The position numbers and the translations under genes are program-made. Shown here piece by piece: positions 10,917 through 18,438 of a stretch of 64,000 nucleotides of DNA. Position 1 is the first letter of the stretch; the number at the start of each line of letters is the position of its first letter. Location of the stretch: positions 62,001-126,000 of the forward strand of contig JAUVVG010000002.1 of NCBI GenBank assembly GCA_030604735.1. The letters run 5' to 3'. Under the pieces are notes generated by a model that saw only the letters and a program-made list of their open reading frames with translations, was not told the DNA's origin and did not search any database. This DNA is from Azoarcus sp. (GTDB lineage Bacteria; Pseudomonadota; Gammaproteobacteria; Burkholderiales; Rhodocyclaceae).

Positions 10917-11336
10917 ATGGTGTCAGCCCGTTTTACCGGCCCCGCCGAGCGCCTGCGACGAGCAGGCATCCCGCCCACCCGTCAGCGCATGGCGATCGCC
11001 GAAGTATTGTTTGCCCGGCCAGTCCATCTCTCCGCCGATCAGGTCCTCGCCCGGGTGCGCGAGCAGATGCCCGAAATGTCGCGTGCCACGGTTTACAACA
11101 CCCTCAAGCTCTTTCGCGAGAAGAACATGGTCAGGGAACTCGTCGTCGATCCCGAGCGGGTGTTCTACGATTCGAACACCGACCCGCATTACCACCTTTT
11201 CGATGTCCGCACTGGAGAACTGTCGGATGTTTCTGCGGACGAGTTGCAGGTTGTCGGTACGCCGGTTCTCCCGGCTGGCCTCGAACTTGAAGAAGTCGAC
11301 GTCATCATCCGGGTGAGAAGCCGCGAGCCGGCCTGA
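10917..11336 (+). CDS. Fur-family transcriptional regulator, Irr-like
   Basis: 139 aa; LRRAGIPPTRQRMAIAEVLF, SRATVYNTLKLFREKNMVRE, VFYDSNTDPHYHLF, DVIIRVRSR. ATG chosen at 10917 within the longer ORF 10764..11336. Confidence 0.88.
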   Translation: MVSARFTGPAERLRRAGIPPTRQRMAIAEVLFARPVHLSADQVLARVREQMPEMSRATVYNTLKLFREKNMVRELVVDPERVFYDSNTDPHYHLFDVRTGELSDVSADELQVVGTPVLPAGLELEEVDVIIRVRSREPA

Positions 11337-11431
11337 ACCTGTTCTTGCGGCTGGCGCCGCTTATAGGGATGTGTTTCTGCAGGCGAAGGCGCCGCGAGCG
11401 TTCCCGAACAATGCTTGCGTCTTTGACGCGC

Positions 11432-12982
11432 CTACTGCCGCCTGGCCGTAATCAAGGCCCCTGTATCGATACCCAGCGTGTAGCCAAGCGACACATGGTG
11501 GAAACGGCCTGCGGTGTGGCCGTCATGGATGGCGAAGCCGAAGTTGTAGGTTTCCCCCTGCACAAGCCTGATGTCGCCATCGCCGCCTGCAAGCCGGCGG
11601 ATGAAGGCCACGGTCCAGGTATCCCCTTCTCGCACGCCCGTGGCTTCGACCAGCGCGCTGCCGCCCTCCATCACCCGCGTGTCGGCGACATGGCCGTCAT
11701 GGCCGCGGTTCCCGCCGCTGCGCCACTGCACCAGGTCGTAGAAGACGCCCCCTTGCAGCGAGCCGCCCTTGACGTACTTGGTTCGCTCCTCATCGGCGCC
11801 CGGCATGCCGCGCGAGTCGGCATGGCAGCTGGCCCAGCAGCCATTGCGCTCGGCGCCCTCGACCTTGCCGGCGTCGAGCATGAAGGCAAGCTTGACCGGA
11901 TTGTCGACGTCCATCTTCTCGCCTTCCGCAGCCGGGGGCTGGGTCCAGCTGAAGCGCAGATGCAGATGCTCGTCGTCAAGTGCCGCCTGGACCTGGACCG
12001 GGACGGCCGGCACCTTGCCCGGGATCGGCGTGGGTTCGAGCTTGGCGCCGGTGACGATGCGTCCGCCCATGCGCTCGGTTTCGTCGACATGGCAGGCGTA
12101 GCAGGTTTCGCCATTCTTGAATGCCCAGCCGCCACCATGGCGGTCGCGCCCGATGCGCAGGTCGCCGGTGATCCATTCGGTGTGCGCGATGCCCGGGTAG
12201 AGCAGCACGACTTCCAGTGCCTGGACCTGGCTCCAGTCGATGGTGGGCACCTGTGCGGCTTGCGCCGGGACCGGTGCCGCCCCGGGGGCGGCTGCGGTTG
12301 GCGAAGCAGTGTCGAGGATCGTACCCACGGTCGTGCTGCCGGCGTCGGCTTGAGCTTTTGCAGCGGTCGGCGCTGGGCGCAAGGTGTCGAGATAATCCTC
12401 GTCGGCCATGTCGTCCGGCAAATGGTGGGCGATGCCCTGGTGGCAGACGATGCAGGTGATGCCCTCGTCGCGTGCCCGCTGGTGCTGGCGCGATGACCGG
12501 GTCGCCTGTTTCGCCATGTCCATGCTCTCCAGTCCATGGCAGTTACGGCACTCCAGCGAATCATTGGCAAGCATGCGTTTCCACTCTCGGCGCGCCAGCG
12601 TCAGCCGCTTGTCCTCGAATTTCTCGCGGGTATCGATGCTGCCGGTGAGCTTGCCCCACAGTTCGCGCGAAGCCTGTACCTTGCGCACCATCTTTGGACC
12701 CCATTCACGCGGCACATGGCAATCCGCGCAGGTCGCCCTCACCCCGGTGCGGTTGTTGAAATGGATGGTTTCCTGATATTCGACGTAGACGTTGTCGTAC
12801 ATCTCGTGGCAGGAGATGCAGAACTTCTCGGAGTTGGTCCATTCCATGGCGGTGTTGAAACCGCCCCAGAAAATGACGCCGGCAATGATTCCGATGGCGA
12901 GAAGCGCACCGGCCGAATACTCCGCGCTGGGGCGGGTCAGCCTGCGCCAGAGGGCGCCTCGGGACGAATCGGGTGAGCTCAT
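11432..12982 (-). CDS. NapC/NirT-type multihaem cytochrome c fused to an ethylbenzene-dehydrogenase-like haem-binding domain
   Basis: 516 aa; N-terminal TM plus CISCH, CADCH, CRNCH, CIVCH; further CYACH and CWASCH (CX3CH); C-terminal GDTWTVAFIRRLAGG...YNFGFAIHDGHTAGRFHHVSLGYTLGI. Confidence 0.85.
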   Translation of the reverse strand: MSSPDSSRGALWRRLTRPSAEYSAGALLAIGIIAGVIFWGGFNTAMEWTNSEKFCISCHEMYDNVYVEYQETIHFNNRTGVRATCADCHVPREWGPKMVRKVQASRELWGKLTGSIDTREKFEDKRLTLARREWKRMLANDSLECRNCHGLESMDMAKQATRSSRQHQRARDEGITCIVCHQGIAHHLPDDMADEDYLDTLRPAPTAAKAQADAGSTTVGTILDTASPTAAAPGAAPVPAQAAQVPTIDWSQVQALEVVLLYPGIAHTEWITGDLRIGRDRHGGGWAFKNGETCYACHVDETERMGGRIVTGAKLEPTPIPGKVPAVPVQVQAALDDEHLHLRFSWTQPPAAEGEKMDVDNPVKLAFMLDAGKVEGAERNGCWASCHADSRGMPGADEERTKYVKGGSLQGGVFYDLVQWRSGGNRGHDGHVADTRVMEGGSALVEATGVREGDTWTVAFIRRLAGGDGDIRLVQGETYNFGFAIHDGHTAGRFHHVSLGYTLGIDTGALITARRQ

Positions 12983-13170
12983 TATCGTTCTGCGGATCGT
13001 TTCGGGGTGTTCAGCCCGTCATTATCCATCGCAGAATCAATGATTTCGGAATAAACGGTGTTTTCTTGTCCGAGATCAACAAGCTGTCGTGCAAGCGGTC
13101 ATTCTAGAAGCCGCAGCTGGACGCGCCAGAAGTGCAATCGGGTAGGGTGCGGGTTCATCTTGTGGGGCCA

Positions 13171-13584
13171 TTATTGCGGGTTGGTGATGAAGCCGAGATT
13201 GCGAATCCCCGCCTGGCGCGCCTGGGCCATGATCTCCGCGAGGCGCTGATAACGGGTATCGCGGTCAGCGCGCAGGTGGAGGTCGGGTTGCGGGTCGGCC
13301 AGCGCCGCCTCGGCGAGGCGGGCGCCGAGCTCGGCGTCGTCGAGTGCCTGGTCGTTCCAGTAGGTCCGGCCGTCATGGTCTATCGCAAGCGTGATCGTGT
13401 CCGGCTTTTCATTGGTGCTTTGCGACTCGGCGGTCGGCAAGGTGATCTGGATCGAGTGGGTCAGCAAGGGCGCGGTGATCATGAATACGATCAGCAGCAC
13501 CAGCATCACGTCGATCAACGGCACCATGTTGATCTCGCTCATCGGGGCGCCGCGCCCCTCCTGACTGAATCCGCCGAATGTCAT
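13171..13584 (-). CDS. exbD: ExbD biopolymer transport protein
   Basis: MTFGGFSQEGRGAPMSEINMVPLIDVMLVLLIVFMITAPLL; start reassigned within ORF 13171..13704. Confidence 0.92.
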   Translation of the reverse strand: MTFGGFSQEGRGAPMSEINMVPLIDVMLVLLIVFMITAPLLTHSIQITLPTAESQSTNEKPDTITLAIDHDGRTYWNDQALDDAELGARLAEAALADPQPDLHLRADRDTRYQRLAEIMAQARQAGIRNLGFITNPQ

Positions 13585-14369
13585 CAGGCCGCTCCGGAGG
13601 TGGCCGGCGAGAGCGTGCCGCCGTCGTCGCTGCGACGGGTTCCGCTCTGGCGACCATCCGCTGCGGCGGGGCCGCTGGCGAGCCGGGTTCCGGTGGTGAA
13701 CCACGCGTGCAGGTCATGCGCGAAGGCGTCCAGCTCGGACAGTTCGAGGCGGTTGGCGCGGGTAAAGGCGTTGAAGCCGAGCACCGCTGGAATCGCGACG
13801 AACAGGCCGAAGGCAGTCATGATCAGGGCTTCGCCGACCGGCCCGGCGACCGCATCCAGCGTGGCGGTGCCGGAGGCGCTGATTCCGATCAACGCGCCGT
13901 AAATGCCCCAGACTGTACCGAACAGCCCGACGAATGGCGCGGTAGACCCGATCGAGGCCAGTACGGTCAGGCCGGATTCGAGTTGCGCGGTCGACAGTGC
14001 GATCGACTTGCGCATCGCACGGGTGATGAATTCATCGGCGTCGAGTTTTCCGCCAAGGGTGTCGGCATGGTTGTGTCGACGCAGATGCTCGGTCGCCGCG
14101 ACGCCCTGCCTGGCCAGGGCCTCGAACGGGGAGTGAGGGGCCTGCCTGGACAGCCGTGCGAGCCCGTCCGTGAGGCTTGGGGCATTCCAGAATGCCTCCA
14201 CGGCCCCTTCATGCTGGCGCGCGCGCAGCTGTCGCACGCTACGCACCAGGATCAGATACCAGCTCGCCACCGACATGACGACCAGCATGAAGGCGACCAG
14301 TTTGATGATCAGATCGGATTGCGCCCACAGGTGGGCCAGGCCGAATGCTTCGGTACTGCTCATGCTCAT
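13584..14369 (-). CDS. exbB: ExbB/MotA-TolQ family proton channel
   Basis: TVLASIGSTAPFVGLFGTVWGIYGALIGISASGTATLDAVAGPVGEALIMTAFGLFVAIPAVLGFN; starts at MSMSSTEAFGLAHLW. Confidence 0.93.
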   Translation of the reverse strand: MSMSSTEAFGLAHLWAQSDLIIKLVAFMLVVMSVASWYLILVRSVRQLRARQHEGAVEAFWNAPSLTDGLARLSRQAPHSPFEALARQGVAATEHLRRHNHADTLGGKLDADEFITRAMRKSIALSTAQLESGLTVLASIGSTAPFVGLFGTVWGIYGALIGISASGTATLDAVAGPVGEALIMTAFGLFVAIPAVLGFNAFTRANRLELSELDAFAHDLHAWFTTGTRLASGPAAADGRQSGTRRSDDGGTLSPATSGAA

Positions 14370-15451
14370 CTTCCTTCCAGTTTGAATACGATGGGGACGG
14401 TGACCCAGGCTTCGACCGGCCGTTCGCCCTGCTTTGCCGGCGCGAAACGCCACTTGCCGACAGCCGACTCCGCGGCCCTGTCGAGCCGGGGATGACCGGA
14501 ACCCTGTTGGATCTCGACCCGCTTGGCCTGCCCTTGAGGTGAGACCTGTACCCGTAACAGGACCCGACCCTCTTCGCGCATTCTGCGCGATAAAGGGGGA
14601 TAGGGGGGCGGCGGATTGCTCAGGTAGGCGGCATCGAAGCGGGCGTCCGAGAAGGCATGGTCGGGCGCGCTGCCGCTGGCAAGGCCTCGGGCGCGTGGAG
14701 AACTGGCCGGCTCGGTCGCTGTCGGTGCTGTGGACGTGGTGGGGGCGCTCAGCGAGGGCTTGCCGGCCGACGCAACCGGGGACGGTGGTGTCACGGCCGG
14801 GACCGCGACGGGAGGCGCCGGCCTCGGCCGCGGCGGTTCCGGTTTTGGCTCAGGCTCAGGCTTCGGCTCAGGCTTCGGCTCAGGCTTCGGCTCAGGCTTC
14901 GGCTCAGGCTTCGGCTCAGGCTTCGGCTCAGGCTTCGGCTCAGGTCTGGGGGGTGGAAGGGGGGCTTCGGCAGGCGTGGGTTGCGGCGGTGTGGCCGGCT
15001 CCTCGGGCGGAGGCGGGGGCGTCTGTGGTGGAGCGGCTTCGAGCGGGGGAGGGGCGTTCGACTGCGGCGTTGCGGCGGCCAGGGCGGATTGTTCCAGGAC
15101 AGTCGCATTGGCCGCTGCGGCATTGGTCTCGGCCGAGCTGGCCTGTTCGATCAAGGTGATCGCGATCGGAGCAATCACGACTGGCGTCAAATCCCTTTGC
15201 CAATGTGCGATGGCGCTTGCCAGCGTGACATGGCCGGCAATCACCAGTGCGAGCAGCAGCCTGTTCTCGCGTCCACCGGGTGCCAGTGTCTTGCTCCGGC
15301 CATCCATCCGGCGCCGGCGTGGTCTGGCGGAGCCGGCGCCAGTCGGATGGGTGGCGGTGGGCCAAGAGGCCGCTTCCGGCGCTTGCACCAGTGACGAGGA
15401 CGAGAAAGAAAACACCGTGTCGATGAGCGGGGGTGACAGTGGCTGTTGCAC
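14366..15451 (-). CDS. tonB: TonB energy transducer with Pro/Lys/Glu-rich spacer
   Basis: (KPEP)n spacer; C-terminal NPPPPYPPLSRRMREEGRVLLRVQVSPQGQAKRVEIQQGSGHPRLDRAAESAVGKWRFAPAK. Start uncertain (GTG 15451 or internal, e.g. 15307). Confidence 0.92.
   Translation of the reverse strand: MQQPLSPPLIDTVFSFSSSSLVQAPEAASWPTATHPTGAGSARPRRRRMDGRSKTLAPGGRENRLLLALVIAGHVTLASAIAHWQRDLTPVVIAPIAITLIEQASSAETNAAAANATVLEQSALAAATPQSNAPPPLEAAPPQTPPPPPEEPATPPQPTPAEAPLPPPRPEPKPEPKPEPKPEPKPEPKPEPKPEPKPEPEPKPEPPRPRPAPPVAVPAVTPPSPVASAGKPSLSAPTTSTAPTATEPASSPRARGLASGSAPDHAFSDARFDAAYLSNPPPPYPPLSRRMREEGRVLLRVQVSPQGQAKRVEIQQGSGHPRLDRAAESAVGKWRFAPAKQGERPVEAWVTVPIVFKLEGR
14845..14945 (-). repeat. 12-bp tandem repeat encoding the TonB (KPEP)n spacer
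   Basis: ggctcaggcttc repeated in frame on the + strand. Confidence 0.9.
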
Positions 15452-15669
15452 TGGTCAGCGCAGCAGCAGTTCGAACAGGGCGGCGCAGGCGAGCAGGTGG
15501 GTCAGAACCCGTATGGGCGCGAACGCACGGGCGGCACTTCTGGCCGAATCGAAGGGTGGAGTGGGCGATTCTCGCTGAGGCATGTTTGTTCAGATTCCCG
15601 TTCAATCCATGATGGTCGGCCTGTCAGGGCCGGCCTGCCCACATCCGCTCGCTGGCCACTCAGCAGCCC

Positions 15670-16146
15670 TCAGCTGCCATGACCCATTTGCGACTGCAGA
15701 TAGTTCTGCAAGCCGACCTGATCGAGCAGGCCGAGCTGGGTTTCCAGATAGTCGATATGTTCCTCGGTGTCTTCCAGGATCTCCTCGAAGATTTCTCGCG
15801 AGACATAGTCCTGACACGATTCGCAGTGGGCGATGGCTTCGATCAGTTGGGTGCGTCCGCCGAGTTCGAGCTCGAGGTCGCCCTGCAGACATTCCGGCAC
15901 GTTCTCGCCGATCATCAGCTTGTCCAGGTTCTGGAGGTTGGGGAGGCCCTCGAGAAACAGGATGCGCTCTATCAGCTTGTCGGCATGCTTCATCTCCTCG
16001 ATCGACTCTTCGTACTCATGTCTCCCGAGTTTGTCGAGACCCCAGTTCTTGTACATGCGCGCATGCAGGAAGTACTGGTTGATCGCGGTCAGTTCGATCG
16101 TCAGCTGCTTGTTGAGATGCTGAATGACTTTCTTGTCGCCTTTCAT
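15670..16146 (-). CDS. bfr: Bacterioferritin
   Basis: [70 protein letters not shown]. Confidence 0.96.
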   Translation of the reverse strand: MKGDKKVIQHLNKQLTIELTAINQYFLHARMYKNWGLDKLGRHEYEESIEEMKHADKLIERILFLEGLPNLQNLDKLMIGENVPECLQGDLELELGGRTQLIEAIAHCESCQDYVSREIFEEILEDTEEHIDYLETQLGLLDQVGLQNYLQSQMGHGS

Positions 16147-16394
16147 ACGGCCTCCATGTCTGGCATGTTGAGGGCGGGCAAACTTTGCACCGCCTGCGCA
16201 GCAAGCTGGGTCCAGGAACCATTCTTGCCTTCGGCCAGTGCCGACTTCAGGCACTGATGAGCGCAGTTCGCGCATCGGCCGCATTCGGCCGTGACGCCCA
16301 ACTGCTTGTGAAGATCCCGCATCCGCCGGGCGCCTTGCCGAACTGCCTCTTCAATATGGTTCTCCGTGACCGCATTGCAAATACAAATGTACAT
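16143..16394 (-). CDS. bfd: Bacterioferritin-associated ferredoxin
   Basis: [49 protein letters not shown]; [2Fe-2S] Cys pattern; overlaps bfr start. Confidence 0.93.
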   Translation of the reverse strand: MYICICNAVTENHIEEAVRQGARRMRDLHKQLGVTAECGRCANCAHQCLKSALAEGKNGSWTQLAAQAVQSLPALNMPDMEAV

Positions 16395-16459
16395 CGTGGA
16401 ACCCTTCAGGAAATCATTCGATTCATTAATCCACCGAACCCGAGCCGGCCGCGGCGGTG

Positions 16460-16666
16460 TCATTTCGTCAGAATCAGCTTGCCAGTCCGGGTTGCGCTGA
16501 GTACGTAGGCTACCCCGTCGTGGTCTATGGTGACCTTGCCGCGGCCTTGCAGAAGTTGCTCGCTCGACAATCTGCCCGTTACCAGCGATCTTGGCAGGGT
16601 AGAGGTCGATCGGGCGCTGTCGTCCGGCGCCGCGGTTTCGTAGGGTTTCATGGGCGAAGCAGTCAT
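16460..16666 (-). CDS. hemP: HemP/HmuP hemin uptake protein
   Basis: 68 aa ending SSEQLLQGRGKVTIDHDGVAYVLSATRTGKLILTK. Confidence 0.85.
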   Translation of the reverse strand: MTASPMKPYETAAPDDSARSTSTLPRSLVTGRLSSEQLLQGRGKVTIDHDGVAYVLSATRTGKLILTK

Positions 16667-16683
16667 GATGAGTTGCTTAATGC

Positions 16684-16704
16684 AAATAGAAACGATTCCT
16701 ATTT
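16684..16704. promoter_or_regulatory. Candidate Fur box upstream of hemP
   Basis: AAATAGAAACGATTCCTATTT, imperfect palindrome just upstream of hemP. Confidence 0.55.
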
Positions 16705-16815
16705 AACTTTATTTCAGCTTGACGGTCAAGCGTGCCATCGAAGTTTGCGCCCCCCGGTTTGGCGTCACAGGGGGAAGGCGAATCGACGGACGGGCGAGGT
16801 GACCTCTGCCTCGGC

Positions 16816-17259
16816 TCAATCCAGCGTCAGCAAAACCCTCATGTCGGCGGTGACCGACTGGGCCGGGAGGTAGCCCATCGCATGCGGGTCCGCAGCAAGA
16901 GTCGTGCGCAACTGTTCCGGACCGGAGACTTCGCGGGGTGGTCGGGCGCGCCCGGTGAAGACGATTCGGGACCAGTAGGCGCGGGTCTGGATCGGATTCT
17001 TGCCGGTCAGACGGAAATAGAAACTGTCCCGGGTTGGCCCCGGAGGCAGGTCATGCAGCCTGACCGGGGTGCCGTCGCGAAGTGCGTTGAGACGGCCCAG
17101 ATAGAGCTGCTCGGCTTCGACCCGGCCGAGTTGCGTGATGACGCCATCCTGGCCGGTCACTACCACCACTTGTGCCAGCGCGCCCGGCGGGAGGCAGGCA
17201 CAGACCATGATGACCACGACATTGAAGAGGAAGGCCGTCGTCCGGCGTGCGTACTGCAT
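16816..17259 (-). CDS. Small periplasmic phosphate-binding-protein-like (PBP) domain protein
   Basis: 147 aa; signal peptide; AEQLYLGRLNALRDGTPVRLHDLP...FYFRLTGKNPIQTRAYWSRIVFTGRARPPREV...AMGYLP. Confidence 0.7.
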   Translation of the reverse strand: MQYARRTTAFLFNVVVIMVCACLPPGALAQVVVVTGQDGVITQLGRVEAEQLYLGRLNALRDGTPVRLHDLPPGPTRDSFYFRLTGKNPIQTRAYWSRIVFTGRARPPREVSGPEQLRTTLAADPHAMGYLPAQSVTADMRVLLTLD

Positions 17260-17265
17260 GATCGC

Positions 17266-18438
17266 TCAGAACACGAAGTCCAGCGACAGCGAGAGCATGT
17301 CGATGCGCTCGCCAGCGGGTGTCGTCGCACCGGTCGCGTTCCTCGGGAAATAGGCCCCCCATGCGTTGCGACCCACCCGGACCCGGCTCCACTCACCCTT
17401 GAGAGCCAGATTCGGGTGCAGATCCCAGCGCGCACCCAGGGTGATGCTGCGTTGCGCGTTGTCGCGCGAGGCCAGATAGGCGTCGATCCCGGAAATCGAT
17501 GGGTTGCGTGGTGCCGCGTCGCTCACGCTACGCTGCCGGGCGACGGTCAGATAGGGGCTGACCGCACCCATCCGGTAGATTCCGGTCAGGTGCCAGCCAT
17601 CGGCATCGGTGATGTACCGGTCCACCCGGCGACGGGCGTACTCGCCGATGAGCTGGAATCGGCCATCAACCCATTCGAATCCGGCAGATGTGAATCCGGC
17701 ATGGGCGCCACTGCCGCTGAGGGCGTCCCGGCCGGCCTGGGAAGCGACCAGCGCGAAAAGTGGATCGCCGTAGCGAATCGAAAGTTTCCCCCGACCATAG
17801 CCCAGATGCGCACTGAAACGGTCGTAAGCGAAGCTGAATCTCGCGCCGGCAATCCGGGTCAACTCGACCCGACCGTCGGGGAAAGCATGCTTCGCCTTGT
17901 GGCCGATGTAGGGCTGGAACTCCAGATCGACGGAACCAGCGCGGCGCGTATAGAGCATGTCGATACCGTCCATCGCATCGAACGGGTTCAGACCGTAGAC
18001 CTCCACGGGTGACCGGATCCAGGGGTGCGCGAAACCCACATCCATGCTGTCCGAATTCATGAAGAACGGCGTCCTGAGACGACCGGCCCGCAGCATGAGG
18101 CCCGGAGTCGGGCTGTGATGCACGAACGCCCAGCTGATACGAGGCATGAACGGTCTGAGGTGGGTCCCGGAGAACAGGGCCTGCACCGTCACGCCACTGC
18201 GATCGGCAAGAGGCATCGATGCCTGAATGCCGAGCCGGGTGTCGCTATCGAAATCCGGCCTGTCGGCTCGGCCGCGCGTCTTCGCCGGGTGATTGAAGAA
18301 GTGATCGCTGGTATCGAGCCAGAGCAAGCCGGTGGTGCCAAATCCCGACACGTGCAGGCTGTCGCTGGCGTTGGCGGTGGAGCCTGTGGCAAGCGTCGTC
18401 AGCACGACCAGGCAAGATACGGCGAAGTGACGGGTCAC
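17266..18438 (-). CDS. Outer-membrane porin-like beta-barrel protein
   Basis: 390 aa; signal peptide; alternating amphipathic strands; ends ...IDMLSLSLDFVF. Confidence 0.65.
   Translation of the reverse strand: MTRHFAVSCLVVLTTLATGSTANASDSLHVSGFGTTGLLWLDTSDHFFNHPAKTRGRADRPDFDSDTRLGIQASMPLADRSGVTVQALFSGTHLRPFMPRISWAFVHHSPTPGLMLRAGRLRTPFFMNSDSMDVGFAHPWIRSPVEVYGLNPFDAMDGIDMLYTRRAGSVDLEFQPYIGHKAKHAFPDGRVELTRIAGARFSFAYDRFSAHLGYGRGKLSIRYGDPLFALVASQAGRDALSGSGAHAGFTSAGFEWVDGRFQLIGEYARRRVDRYITDADGWHLTGIYRMGAVSPYLTVARQRSVSDAAPRNPSISGIDAYLASRDNAQRSITLGARWDLHPNLALKGEWSRVRVGRNAWGAYFPRNATGATTPAGERIDMLSLSLDFVF

Noticed and set aside
14657-15578. Plus-strand ORFs with (GSGF)n or (RLRL)n repeats
   Set aside because: Antisense read-through of the TonB (KPEP)n spacer; no start context or domain support.
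15455-15583. 42-aa ORF (MPQRESPTPPFDSARSAARAFAPIRVLTHLLACAALFELLLR) upstream of tonB
   Set aside because: No evident ribosome binding site or family; could be chance in high-GC sequence. Would need conservation to reconsider.
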